A DNA stretch of 39,352 nt from positions 1 through 39,352 of IMG/VR virus record IMGVR_UViG_3300032235_000716; one strand, 5' to 3'. Positions 24,469 to 31,204 of this stretch are shown here, piece after piece. The notes under the pieces were generated by a model. The model saw nothing but the letters and a program-made list of their open reading frames with translations. It was not told the origin of the DNA and did no database searches. Both the position numbers and the translations under genes were made by a program. Source of the DNA: a virus. Position 1 is the first letter of the stretch. Every line of letters starts with the position of its first letter.

Positions 24469-24471
24469 TGT

Positions 24472-24918
24472 TCAGAATTGAGAATCAAACACAAAACCAT
24501 TGACATAGATGCAATCGAGATTGTCGAAAGTATTTTCCCAATCAATTTCGATAAAACCAGGCAGATCAATAGAATAACAATCGGTCACATAGTTTTCTGC
24601 ATAATCTGCTTTAGACTCCCATTCACCACGGTAAGCATCTAAAAATCCACCAAGATTATCAACACCAAACTCCTCAATGAAAGCATCTACTGCTTCATAA
24701 GAGTATTGCTCACCACTATCAACATACTCATCATAATGCTCACAGAAGGCAATCTCATTATACTTATTGATGAAATCAATAATATCACTAATGTAGAGGT
24801 TTTCTTCCAGATAGTATTCAATCTTTTCTACAGTAGTTTCGTTCAACAACTGCTTATAGTTTTCAGTCGTGAGATCAGAGTAATCTACAGTTTCTTTCAC
24901 GTTTGGGAGAGAGATCAT
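24472..24918 (-). CDS. ArdA-like antirestriction protein
   Basis: The product is 148 aa and acidic, slightly shorter than plasmid ArdA (~165). The C-terminal half shows the ArdA arrangement: a helix with GGFLDAYRGEWESKADYAEN (about residues 89-108), then DLPGFIEIDWENTFDNLDC and a final VNGFVF strand. ArdA dimers mimic bent DNA and block type I restriction enzymes (and modification). The call rests on this pattern and the acidity. It is the first gene of a unit with a TGCTATGAT promoter just upstream, as expected for an early anti-defence gene. Confidence 0.7.
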   Translation of the reverse strand: MISLPNVKETVDYSDLTTENYKQLLNETTVEKIEYYLEENLYISDIIDFINKYNEIAFCEHYDEYVDSGEQYSYEAVDAFIEEFGVDNLGGFLDAYRGEWESKADYAENYVTDCYSIDLPGFIEIDWENTFDNLDCIYVNGFVFDSQF

Positions 24919-24941
24919 TGGTTTCTTTCGATTACTCCGTA

Positions 24942-24970
24942 ATCATAGCACCCCAGAGGGATGTCTGGGG
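24942..24970 (-). promoter_or_regulatory. TGCTATGAT promoter with adjoining GC hairpin
   Basis: The -10 box TATGAT (24942-24947) with a TGC extension lies directly downstream of a CCCCAGA...TCTGGGG hairpin (24951-24970) that fills the usual -35 area. It drives the ArdA-like gene; the ATG is 24 bases on. Confidence 0.65.
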
Positions 24971-24976
24971 GATGCA

Positions 24977-25000
24977 TGTGCCACCTCTAAAAGTGGCACA
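24977..25000 (-). repeat. Intergenic hairpin element copy
   Basis: TGTGCCAC (24977-24984) pairs with GTGGCACA (24993-25000). It lies 15 bases past the stop of the 60-aa gene and is flanked by TGAGTCTAGTATGAGAC on the minus strand. Confidence 0.75.
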
Positions 25001-25014
25001 GTCTCATACTAGAC

Positions 25015-25197
25015 TCACACATCATACCAGTATTCATAATCTTTCACAATGTCGTCTGGATGATGATACTTTTCAGTCATACGTTCGATGAAATCTCTTA
25101 CTTCACCATCATCCATTTCATCATTGAAGTAAAGTGCGATATTTACACTTTTATGTGTAGGAATACGTCCTTGAGTCAGAGTGTTTTCTTCTTCCAT
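25015..25197 (-). CDS. 60-aa protein, unknown function
   Basis: MEEENTLTQGRIPTHKSVNI is followed by ALYFNDEMDDGEVRDFIERM. It is acidic, with a beta strand then a helix. Its start overlaps the upstream stop (TAATG). It is the last gene before a hairpin element. Confidence 0.65.
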   Translation of the reverse strand: MEEENTLTQGRIPTHKSVNIALYFNDEMDDGEVRDFIERMTEKYHHPDDIVKDYEYWYDV

Positions 25198-25613
25198 TAA
25201 AATTGTTGTTCGATTACGTTAGAAAGTTCTTTGAAAGTATAACCTGAATCGTTTAGATTGGCAATCTCATCATTGTAGAACCAATCATCCTCATCCTCAT
25301 CACCAGTTACATCAACTCGCACCGAAGGATTCTTACAAGACATCCCTGCCCATTCTCTTACAGAGTCAGGCAGAAACTCACTCTCTCCATCAAAATACCA
25401 ATAATCTTGAGGTTTGTAATCAGTTTCATCATACCCTCGAAACTCCCATTCTGTATTCTTTTCTTGAGAATACAAATCACAAAGAACACCAAGGCAACAA
25501 TATCCTTGATGACCGCGGAGTTTCTCACTGCCTTGTTCGTATTTACCAGAACGCAGGGCACCAATCCACTTTTGCTTAACTTCTGGATTCATTTTATTGA
25601 TAAGAGTTGACAT
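25197..25613 (-). CDS. Conserved CCLGVLCD-motif phage protein, unknown function
   Basis: The product is 138 aa. It has the pattern KQKWIGALRSGKYEQGS, then GYCCLGVLCDLYS (about residues 37-49), then LPDSVREWAG and a C-terminal ANLNDSGYTFKELSNVIE. This family is widespread in phages and some bacteria without a known function; the paired cysteines are its hallmark. The ATG at 25613 is preferred over the GTG one codon earlier. Coupled to the 60-aa gene downstream. Confidence 0.8.
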   Translation of the reverse strand: MSTLINKMNPEVKQKWIGALRSGKYEQGSEKLRGHQGYCCLGVLCDLYSQEKNTEWEFRGYDETDYKPQDYWYFDGESEFLPDSVREWAGMSCKNPSVRVDVTGDEDEDDWFYNDEIANLNDSGYTFKELSNVIEQQF

Positions 25614-25617
25614 CACT

Positions 25618-25827
25618 TCAATTCACAGCAAGAACAAGATTAGCAACACGTTTTTCTGGCACAACCTCAGAAAGTTTCTCTAGCACCAACTCAAACTGAT
25701 TTTGCATACTCATATAATAACTAGCAAGATGTGCATCCTTTTGATTGAAGTAAGCATCATTCTCGTAGTATTCAAGTGCTTTGATAATGTCTTCAATCTG
25801 ACCAGATGTAAGTGTGATTGAGGTCAT
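25618..25827 (-). CDS. 69-aa helical protein, unknown function
   Basis: MTSITLTSGQIEDIIKALEY then ENDAYFNQKDAHLASYYMSM. It is mostly helical; the N-terminal EDIIKALEYY helix resembles the 50-aa product at 19996-20148. It overlaps the upstream stop by ATGA. Confidence 0.65.
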   Translation of the reverse strand: MTSITLTSGQIEDIIKALEYYENDAYFNQKDAHLASYYMSMQNQFELVLEKLSEVVPEKRVANLVLAVN

Positions 25828-26024
25828 TTGATGTCAAAGATGTCAAACAGTTCACGTTGAGTTTTAGTGAAAAGAGTGTCCTCTTGGGGATAATCATAGA
25901 GTTCCAACTCAAACTCTTTGTAGAAGTAAAGAATGTCCCGCAGAGCAAGCAGTTGCTTTTCAGTCAGGATTTCTTCCATCGTCAGAACAGTATCAAGCAT
26001 AGTTTCAGTAGTCAGTTCCATCAT
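25824..26024 (-). CDS. 66-aa acidic helical protein, unknown function
   Basis: The start is taken at the ATG pair 26024/26021 (MMELTTETMLDTVLTMEEIL); an in-frame TTG at 26051 is the only longer option. It ends RELFDIFDIK. It overlaps the preceding 54-aa gene by 20 bases and the next by ATGA. Confidence 0.6.
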   Translation of the reverse strand: MMELTTETMLDTVLTMEEILTEKQLLALRDILYFYKEFELELYDYPQEDTLFTKTQRELFDIFDIK

Positions 26025-26169
26025 TTTCACAACGTTGAATCCAATAAGCAAAGCATGGAAAGTTCAATGGATGATCTTTCTGCCTCTGATACCAATCAAA
26101 TGCAAGATTCAATCGGTTTTCAGGCACCTGCAAATACGGAATGTAAGAGAGGTGCGGTGTGTAAGTCAT
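26005..26169 (-). CDS. 54-aa protein, unknown function
   Basis: MTYTPHLSYIPYLQVPENRL then NLAFDWYQRQKDHPLNFPCF. It is aromatic-rich. GAGGAAG lies 5-11 bases before the ATG, and a TGGTATTAT box (26193-26198) about 25 bases further upstream gives a complete promoter-RBS-start layout, which supports it despite its size. Confidence 0.65.
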   Translation of the reverse strand: MTYTPHLSYIPYLQVPENRLNLAFDWYQRQKDHPLNFPCFAYWIQRCENDGTDY

Positions 26170-26192
26170 TGAACTTCCTCAACCATAAGACC

Positions 26193-26250
26193 ATAATACC
26201 ACAACCAGGGGTCTGCCCCCATTTACTGTGCCACTTGTACTGGTGGCACA
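26193..26250 (-). promoter_or_regulatory. Promoter cassette: hairpin element, GC hairpin, TGGTATTAT
   Basis: In transcription order: hairpin TGTGCCAC/GTGGCACA (26227-26250), GGGG-GCAG-ACCCC hairpin (about 26205-26219), then extended -10 TGGTATTAT (hexamer 26193-26198). It separates the 60-aa gene from the 54-aa gene. Confidence 0.65.
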
Positions 26251-26264
26251 CGGACTCACTGGAC

Positions 26265-26447
26265 TCAACTGAGATTGTTAATGTACTTTCTCAGCAAATG
26301 AGTTCCTTTCTCTACATCATACTTACTCTCAAGCAACTTCATAAGTTCTAGAACAATGTCAGCATAAACAACTGGAACTCTGATGTGTTTAGTTTCACCT
26401 GATTTGGGAAACTTTTTAATGAATGGCATTGCAACTATGTCGGACAT
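26265..26447 (-). CDS. 60-aa basic protein, unknown function
   Basis: MSDIVAMPFIKKFPKSGETK is followed by HIRVPVVYADIVLELMKLLE and a LRKYINNLS tail. The HIRVPxxYAD segment is seen in small phage proteins. It lies 8 bases past the helicase stop and just before a hairpin element. Confidence 0.7.
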   Translation of the reverse strand: MSDIVAMPFIKKFPKSGETKHIRVPVVYADIVLELMKLLESKYDVEKGTHLLRKYINNLS

Positions 26448-26455
26448 ATAGTGAT

Positions 26456-27688
26456 TTATGCAACAACCTCACCTTTCACAAACACAGTATCAATAACAGA
26501 CTGAAGTTGACGGGCAATCTTATCACCATAGTTGTTGTTGACAGGAATAGTGATAGTTCCAAATGGTTTCTTATAGAAAGCAAACTCCCCTGCTTTCATT
26601 TTACCAGATGCGATTGCCTGTCGATCATCCTTATGGACTCGAATAACCCTACCAATAGTCTGGCACATTTCAATCATAGGAAGATTGCGAAGCATAATGC
26701 AATGAGTCAGACCTTGAATGCTAATACCCTCACTCATAATGGAATAGTGAAACACAATGAACTTCTTGTCTGGATCAGCACCAAACTCATTCATCGTATC
26801 AAAGAATACCTCACGGGATACTTTATTCTTGTCAATGTAAGCACCGTGCTTAGATGTGATATGCATAATTGTATAACCCATATTATTGAGTTGTTGAAGC
26901 AAATCACTCTCAGTGAACATTGCCCAAATTACTTTGGTGCTGGGAGCAGCAACAAGAACTTTAGGTGCATCACAATCAGAAATCTCTGACAGAATACCTA
27001 CAATGTTCTCTGCATCTACAAAGGGTGCATTTTCCTTTGTGCGAATGGTTTGTGCTTCATAAGGCACAACCTTGGGAGGAATGATACTACCTGCTTCGAT
27101 GAGTTCTTGTGCAGGAATACTGATGATATTGTTACCGTAAACATCAGTATTGTTCATCGACTCCTTGCTGTTATTGAACTTCGGAGTTGCAGTGAAGAAA
27201 TAAGCATTTTCTGCAACTGAAGATGTATGTGCAATACCAACAAAGTTGGAAGGTTTCACACAGTGGTGTGCTTCATCAAAATACACCACATCAATGTTAA
27301 TATCTGCTTCATTCACCCGACCAATCGAATTGTAAGTGGTGAAGATGAATTGATGAATGCCACTTCCGATTGCAGTGTCATTATATTCTGCAATGACTGC
27401 TGGACGTGTAGAGGATTGATGATGAGTTTCACCACTGTGAACGTGAATATAAGCAACACTTTGGTCTTTGAGATATTGTTCAAACTCTGAACAGAGTTGA
27501 TTTGCAAGCAGAATACGAGGAGCAACAACAAGAAACGTCATCGGTTCTTTTGCATTTAGAATCCGTTGACGGGCATCTTCCATCATCACAACAGTCTTCC
27601 CACCACCAGTAGGAATATACACAGAACCCCTGATTGCTTTTTGTACAGCATCAAGAGCACGTTGTTGATAAGGAAGAAGAGTCAGCAT
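26456..27688 (-). CDS. Superfamily 2 DNA helicase (DEAH box)
   Basis: The product is 410 aa from the ATG at 27688 (a TTG one codon earlier also exists). Motifs in order: Q-like LLPYQQRALDAV (5-16), Walker A PTGGGKT (26-32), Ia VVAPRILLANQ (54-64), II DEAH (138-141), III TATP (166-169), V about 318-326 (SEGISIQG), VI QTIGRVIR (343-350). This layout matches the Res-subunit/UvsW-type SF2 group; many T4-like cyanophages carry such a helicase beside UvsW. Likely roles are branch migration, recombination-dependent replication or R-loop removal. A TGCTATAAT promoter lies 26-31 bases upstream. Confidence 0.9.
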   Translation of the reverse strand: MLTLLPYQQRALDAVQKAIRGSVYIPTGGGKTVVMMEDARQRILNAKEPMTFLVVAPRILLANQLCSEFEQYLKDQSVAYIHVHSGETHHQSSTRPAVIAEYNDTAIGSGIHQFIFTTYNSIGRVNEADINIDVVYFDEAHHCVKPSNFVGIAHTSSVAENAYFFTATPKFNNSKESMNNTDVYGNNIISIPAQELIEAGSIIPPKVVPYEAQTIRTKENAPFVDAENIVGILSEISDCDAPKVLVAAPSTKVIWAMFTESDLLQQLNNMGYTIMHITSKHGAYIDKNKVSREVFFDTMNEFGADPDKKFIVFHYSIMSEGISIQGLTHCIMLRNLPMIEMCQTIGRVIRVHKDDRQAIASGKMKAGEFAFYKKPFGTITIPVNNNYGDKIARQLQSVIDTVFVKGEVVA

Positions 27689-27713
27689 CAATCAATCACG
27701 TTTGTATTCATAC

Positions 27714-27771
27714 ATTATAGCACCCCTCCCGTGCGTTCGGGAAGAGTGCTGGACAGTACCACAAGTGGCAC
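27714..27771 (-). promoter_or_regulatory. TGCTATAAT promoter with hairpins, upstream of the helicase
   Basis: A perfect extended -10 (TGC-TATAAT, hexamer 27714-27719) is preceded by a TCCCG-TGCGTT-CGGGA hairpin within outer AGCAC/GTGCT arms, and by a degenerate CCAC-AA-GTGG copy of the hairpin element (27757-27771), which follows the stop of the membrane paralogue. Confidence 0.65.
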
Positions 27772-27774
27772 GTC

Positions 27775-28098
27775 TCACTTGTCTCTCAAAAAGAAAAACC
27801 AAACTAAACCACAAACAATAGATATTCCTAAAACATACTGCCAGTAAGCAATAACTAAACAAATACCAATTATCCACATCAAACCACCAAAACTAATGGT
27901 AGAACCAACACCACCTCCACTTGAAGTGTTTGACTCTACATCATCATTGTATGTCTTTGGTGTGCTATAAGTTACTCTTTTCCCACCTGTCATACCTAAT
28001 GCTGCTTCTTCAGCATCACTTCGAGTTACACAATCATTAACTCTGACTTTCTTAAAGTAATTTGAATGTGTAATTACACCAACTTCCCAATCAGTCAT
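27775..28098 (-). CDS. 107-aa membrane protein, paralogue of its upstream neighbour
   Basis: The N-terminal domain (1-55) has DWEVGVITHSNYFKKVRVND, RSDAEEAALGM and STPKTYNDDV, and aligns with the N-terminus of the 116-aa product encoded just upstream. After a Ser/Gly linker (about 56-68) come two hydrophobic helices (LMWIIGICLVIAYW and VLGISIVCGLVWFFF) and a basic RDK end. It is probably anchored in the cytoplasmic or thylakoid membrane with the paralogous domain cytosolic. ATGA overlap with the neighbour. Confidence 0.75.
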   Translation of the reverse strand: MTDWEVGVITHSNYFKKVRVNDCVTRSDAEEAALGMTGGKRVTYSTPKTYNDDVESNTSSGGGVGSTISFGGLMWIIGICLVIAYWQYVLGISIVCGLVWFFFLRDK

Positions 28099-28445
28099 TG
28101 GTTATCCAAATAATCATAAAACTCTTTAATGGTAGGAAGTTCTTTCCCTTCACTCATAGCAATTTGGCACATCAAATCATACATCTCTTCTTCCATTTCA
28201 TCCAAAGATGAACTGTAATCTTCATCACAAGTATCTTCATAAATTGGAACTTGATGATAATGATTTTCTACATTTTGACTAACTACATCATCTTTATATT
28301 CTTTTGGAGTGCTAACAACAACTTTTTTAGCACCACTAGAACTTAATGCTGCCCTCTCTGCATCTGTTCTGAATGCATAACCATCAACTCTAACATTTTT
28401 AATTTGTCCTGATTCAGTAAGAATTTTTACTTCCCAGTCTGGCAT
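28095..28445 (-). CDS. 116-aa soluble paralogue of the membrane protein
   Basis: MPDWEVKILTESGQIKNVRV, then RTDAERAALSSSGAKKVVVS and TPKEYKDDV repeat the neighbour's N-terminal domain. The C-terminal half differs: acidic (DEDYSSSLDEMEEEMYDLM) and without membrane helices. The ATG at 28445 is used, overlapping the 49-aa gene stop. The domain has no name I recognise. Confidence 0.75.
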   Translation of the reverse strand: MPDWEVKILTESGQIKNVRVDGYAFRTDAERAALSSSGAKKVVVSTPKEYKDDVVSQNVENHYHQVPIYEDTCDEDYSSSLDEMEEEMYDLMCQIAMSEGKELPTIKEFYDYLDNQ

Positions 28446-28594
28446 CAAATAAACTCCATCATATAGTAATCAACAGTTACACCAAGAACTGCTGCTTTCA
28501 TCTCCATTTCCATTGCATACTCATCAGCACATTCTTCATTTGTTTTATCATCAGGTTCATGATTACAAAACAAATCCAAAGTCGATTCAAACAT
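28445..28594 (-). CDS. 49-aa acidic protein, unknown function
   Basis: MFESTLDLFCNHEPDDKTNE starts a product with a Met/Glu-rich helix (DEYAMEMEMKAAVLGV). A perfect AGGAGG lies 8 bases before the ATG, overlapping the end of the 28-aa gene. Its stop overlaps the next start (TGATG). Confidence 0.7.
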   Translation of the reverse strand: MFESTLDLFCNHEPDDKTNEECADEYAMEMEMKAAVLGVTVDYYMMEFI

Positions 28595-28598
28595 TTTT

Positions 28599-28685
28599 TT
28601 AATCCTCCTTGTTAATTTCATGCAAACAATAATTAAAGTATAATGCTAAAGTTAGCAAGATTAAATAACCAATTAAGTAAGTCAT
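28599..28685 (-). CDS. 28-aa membrane microprotein
   Basis: MTYLIGYLILLTLALYFNYC is nearly one transmembrane helix, followed by LHEINKED. Its ATG overlaps the previous stop (TAATG) and its C-terminal codons contain the Shine-Dalgarno of the next gene, which supports it as a real coupled gene despite its size. Confidence 0.6.
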   Translation of the reverse strand: MTYLIGYLILLTLALYFNYCLHEINKED

Positions 28686-29065
28686 TAGAACTCAATAGGT
28701 TCAAGAGTTGGTTCTGCAAACCCAAAAGAACTTGGAGAGACTTCCTCGAACTCATCACTACCAGAAATCTGCCTATAGGTCCTCAAAGAACCTTCAACAA
28801 CTTTATTAAGGTTATAATTGATCTTTTCACCCCTAACAGAGTCATTATACACAGATTCCGATACCTTGTCAACTACATCAAAGATGATGAGATTGGTGCA
28901 AGTATCCTTTGCATCTTTGAGAGTCTTTGTAACATGCTGAGGAGTGTCTACAACATCAGTTACAATCCATTTAGATGCAGATGCTTTACGAATGAATCCA
29001 ACAGTGTTAGAATCCTTCTGAACCTCGTAGATACCAGCAGAAAGACGGGGGAAGGTGAAAGTCAT
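28685..29065 (-). CDS. 126-aa protein, unknown function
   Basis: The ATG at 29065 gives MTFTFPRLSAGIYEVQKDSN; a TTG two codons earlier is the only alternative. It continues SKWIVTDVVDTPQHVTKTLK and TYRQISGSDEFEEVSPSS. The beta-hairpin then helix layout (AGIYEV...GFIRKASASKWIV) is common in small cyanophage proteins of unknown role. Confidence 0.7.
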   Translation of the reverse strand: MTFTFPRLSAGIYEVQKDSNTVGFIRKASASKWIVTDVVDTPQHVTKTLKDAKDTCTNLIIFDVVDKVSESVYNDSVRGEKINYNLNKVVEGSLRTYRQISGSDEFEEVSPSSFGFAEPTLEPIEF

Positions 29066-29067
29066 AA

Positions 29068-29280
29068 TCAAATTGAAAGTTTGTATTTGGAGATTAACAA
29101 ATCTCTTACAAGTTCACGGTCAATACTATCACCAGCAAACTCTTCACCTTTCAGTTTAAGTATCTTAAGGTAAGTTGAAGTTGCTTGTTTGATGAGTTTC
29201 GGAGTTGCACCCATAGGATAGATGCCCTCGGGACCATAGAAGGAGAGAACGTAATCGTGAAACTTTTGCAAGTCAGTCAT
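29068..29280 (-). CDS. 70-aa protein, unknown function
   Basis: The ATG at 29280 overlaps the stop of the upstream gene (TAATG) and gives MTDLQKFHDYVLSFYGPEGI. A helical C-terminal part follows (STYLKILKLKGEEFAGDSID, RELVRDLLISKYKLSI). The YGPxGIYPMGAT segment is conserved-looking, but I cannot name it. Confidence 0.7.
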   Translation of the reverse strand: MTDLQKFHDYVLSFYGPEGIYPMGATPKLIKQATSTYLKILKLKGEEFAGDSIDRELVRDLLISKYKLSI

Positions 29281-29528
29281 TAGTAGCAATACTCAGGAAG
29301 AATACAGAAATTACCACAATACTTACGAACCCAGTTCAGGGTATCTGCATAGCAACGAGGTTCAGATACTACTGTGCTTACATTCTTACGAGGATTGTAA
29401 GCAACAGCAACATAACGATAGTAATCAGGAGATTCTTCAATCTCTTGAATCCACATTTGATTGACGTTACCTTCCTGCCAATCCCAACGAGAGGTGGTGT
29501 AGTTAAAGACAGTATCGAGGTCTGCCAA
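29280..29528 (-). CDS. 82-aa protein with a TTG start, unknown function
   Basis: No ATG is available before residue 25; TTG at 29528 follows AAGGA by 6 bases, so a UUG start is likely. The product has FNYTTSRWDWQEGNVNQMWI, SPDYYRYVAVAYNPR and a C-terminal CGNFCILPEYCY with three cysteines. A TACAAT -10 box lies 27 bases upstream. Confidence 0.65.
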   Translation of the reverse strand: MADLDTVFNYTTSRWDWQEGNVNQMWIQEIEESPDYYRYVAVAYNPRKNVSTVVSEPRCYADTLNWVRKYCGNFCILPEYCY

Positions 29529-29554
29529 GTGGTTTCCTTTGCTTGTGTCCCTGT

Positions 29555-29612
29555 ATTGTAGGGCATCTGGGGGGTCTGCGGGACTTTATAGTGCCAGTGC
29601 TACAAGTGGCAC
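29555..29612 (-). promoter_or_regulatory. Promoter and hairpin element between the 76-aa and 82-aa genes
   Basis: The -10 TACAAT is at 29555-29560. The hairpin element GTGCCA...TGGCAC is at 29591-29612, 13 bases past the 76-aa gene stop. Confidence 0.55.
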
Positions 29613-29624
29613 ACGGTATCAACT

Positions 29625-29855
29625 TTACTCTTCGTATTTTGATTTCCTTGACTTTATATACTCAAGTTGATTCCATTGATTATGATAACATATCACAAGA
29701 AGATGGTCCTTTTTATGAAAAGAACCTTTACTGCATACTTTATCTTTTACCGCAATTTCGATAGTAATGTATGCATTATCTTGAAAATAAACCCATCCCT
29801 CTAAACCTTTCCATTTGATATAATCATTAACTTTTGGTGTGTAATGAGTGAGCAT
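29625..29855 (-). CDS. 76-aa basic protein, possible SH3-like barrel
   Basis: MLTHYTPKVNDYIKWKGLEG then WVYFQDNAYITIEIAVKDK, GSFHKKDHLLVICYHNQWNQ. The repeated short strands (DYIKWKGLEGWVYF) look like a small SH3-like barrel, a fold often found in phage host-takeover proteins. This is a fold guess only. Confidence 0.65.
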   Translation of the reverse strand: MLTHYTPKVNDYIKWKGLEGWVYFQDNAYITIEIAVKDKVCSKGSFHKKDHLLVICYHNQWNQLEYIKSRKSKYEE

Positions 29856-29886
29856 CTGTCAATTAAATGATTTCTTTAATTTATAC

Positions 29887-30093
29887 TCATTCCAAATTAC
29901 AATCTGGATGCCAACCTGCTTGACGTTCGCACCAAGTTTTAAGTGAACTGGTTGGAGGATGCTTCAATCGTTCCATTGCTGTTCGTTTTTCATAAACATC
30001 AAACATTTTCTTATCTCGTTGGATAAGAAATACGTTCCATCCAATAACAGCAAAGAACGCAAGTAATCCGTAAGAAATAACTTTAGGGTTCAT
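29887..30093 (-). CDS. 68-aa single-pass membrane protein
   Basis: MNPKVISYGLLAFFAVIGWN contains the transmembrane helix (residues 5-24). A basic, soluble tail (RDKKMFDVYEKRTAMERLKH, CERQAGWHPDCNLE) has two cysteines near the end. ATGA overlap with the 134-aa gene. Confidence 0.7.
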   Translation of the reverse strand: MNPKVISYGLLAFFAVIGWNVFLIQRDKKMFDVYEKRTAMERLKHPPTSSLKTWCERQAGWHPDCNLE

Positions 30094-30494
30094 TTGTAAA
30101 GATAACCTCCTGCCCAGTCGGCACGTTGATACATTTCTTCCCGAGACTTATCATCAATCAAGTTGAATCGGATTCCTTTTGCAGGAGACTTCCAACTTGC
30201 AGACTTATATACATCACCAGTATTCAGGTCAACAAATGCGTGGGCACTTCTCTGACCGTGACTGATGTGAACAATACGAGCATACTTTCTACCTTTCTCG
30301 TAGATGTATTCATCTACACCTTCACCCATTGCAAGTTTATCAATCTGTTCTTGATGCCATTCTTTGGTTTCTGGGTCATCAAGATGTTTACGATGACAAG
30401 CAATCGAGTATTCTTGATAGTTGGTGCGAAGAACCTCACAAAATTGCTTTATGAGATCAATAACTTTTTCTTGCATCAGAGTTGTGTTGTCCAT
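30090..30494 (-). CDS. 134-aa conserved phage protein, unknown function
   Basis: The N-terminal helical half leads to a C-terminal beta-rich domain with SHGQRSAHAFVDLNTGDVYK and SASWKSPAKGIRFNL. The HAFVDxxTGDVYKxASWKxPAKxxRxN pattern recurs in many phages without a known function. The -10 box TATAAT ends 6 bases before the ATG, so the mRNA is expected to be leaderless or nearly so. Confidence 0.8.
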   Translation of the reverse strand: MDNTTLMQEKVIDLIKQFCEVLRTNYQEYSIACHRKHLDDPETKEWHQEQIDKLAMGEGVDEYIYEKGRKYARIVHISHGQRSAHAFVDLNTGDVYKSASWKSPAKGIRFNLIDDKSREEMYQRADWAGGYLYK

Positions 30495-30500
30495 ACCAGT

Positions 30501-30506
30501 ATTATA
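30501..30506 (-). promoter_or_regulatory. TATAAT -10 box immediately before a start codon
   Basis: Minus-strand CCCCTATAAT; the ATG of the 134-aa gene follows after 6 bases. A degenerate hairpin element (CACT-ACGATT-AGTG, 30541-30554) lies further upstream, after the stop of the 88-aa gene. Confidence 0.6.
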
Positions 30507-30563
30507 GGGGAAACCACAGCAGTTTTGATTTGTTTAGGGACACTACGATTAGTGGCACATCCA

Positions 30564-30830
30564 TTAGGACTGAGCAAAATACTCAAGATAAGAAATGATT
30601 TTTCCAAGAGAGTATTCGTCACAAAGACGGGAAGCAGGGTTAAACCCCAAATGATCATTGTGACTATTCAACCAGTTGCGCATTAGTTCCACATCTCCAC
30701 CGTGAACGGCATAGAGTGCTTTCCACATACGAAGAAGACTTAACTTATCTACACAACCATTCAAAGGTAAATGTAGTTCTTGTGATGCTTTAGATGCAGC
30801 ACCATCTATAATTTCTTTGTCAGTTTTCAT
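30564..30830 (-). CDS. 88-aa protein with DUF2384 (Xre/MbcA/ParS)-like C-terminal pattern
   Basis: The C-terminal half has MWKALYAVHGGDVELMRNWL, NSHNDHLGFNPASRLCDEY and SLGKIISYLEYF. This follows the toxin-binding domain of Xre/MbcA/ParS antitoxins (helix, GD, AxxWL, N-x-x-LG-x-x-P, G-x-x-x-V). No RES-type toxin gene and no HTH domain is next to it, so it may be an orphan that neutralises host toxins or just a related helical protein. It overlaps the 58-aa gene stop by 11 bases. Confidence 0.65.
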   Translation of the reverse strand: MKTDKEIIDGAASKASQELHLPLNGCVDKLSLLRMWKALYAVHGGDVELMRNWLNSHNDHLGFNPASRLCDEYSLGKIISYLEYFAQS

Positions 30831-30996
30831 TAGTTAAATGTTTAGGTATCTCTACTACAAGTTTATTGTCGTGGAATCCAAGAATTGCTTCTCCTGCATC
30901 GTGATTTAGTTGCTCATAGATGCTTTCATAAATCCAATCGCAAGAGGGTTGATCATCCTCAAGGAGAAGTTTAATAGTGAGTGTGACTTCTTTCAT
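30820..30996 (-). CDS. 58-aa acidic protein, unknown function
   Basis: MKEVTLTIKLLLEDDQPSCD then IYEQLNHDAGEAILGFHDNK: a strand, a helix and a final strand. Its start overlaps the previous stop (TAATG) and its end overlaps the 88-aa gene. No family is recognised. Confidence 0.65.
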   Translation of the reverse strand: MKEVTLTIKLLLEDDQPSCDWIYESIYEQLNHDAGEAILGFHDNKLVVEIPKHLTNEN

Positions 30997-31118
30997 TAGA
31001 TTACTTTGAGTTTGCGTTTGATGTGTTGCAATACTTGTTTTCTTGCTTTGAGTTTTCCCTTACAAGAACCTTTAGTGTTTTTACGTTTTCCTGAGTTGTG
31101 CTGCCAATTCGGAGTCAT
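30996..31118 (-). CDS. 40-aa highly basic microprotein
   Basis: MTPNWQHNSGKRKNTKGSCK then ARKQVLQHIKRKLKVI. GGGGAGG lies just before the ATG, and the TGTTATACT promoter about 25 bases upstream makes it the first gene of its operon. The charge suggests RNA or DNA binding. Confidence 0.65.
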   Translation of the reverse strand: MTPNWQHNSGKRKNTKGSCKGKLKARKQVLQHIKRKLKVI

Positions 31119-31142
31119 CCCTCCCCTTTGCTTGATGAACAT

Positions 31143-31196
31143 AGTATAACACCCTCTCCAAGCAAATGGAGAGGGTGATGGGCAGTCCTACGACTG
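31143..31196 (-). promoter_or_regulatory. TATACT promoter abutting a 10-bp perfect hairpin and a hairpin-element copy
   Basis: The -10 TATACT (31143-31148) is one base from a stem CACCCTCTCC/GGAGAGGGTG (31150-31159, 31168-31177) that replaces the -35 region. A CAGTC-CTAC-GACTG hairpin (31183-31196) sits just past the stop of the 58-aa gene. Confidence 0.65.
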
Positions 31197-31204
31197 GCAC
31201 AGGA

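Noticed and set aside
25818-26351. Plus-strand 177-codon frame (and others such as 26423-26989, 28643-29173, 30126-30686)
   Set aside because: Shadows of well-supported minus-strand genes; long antisense frames are expected from the codon use here.
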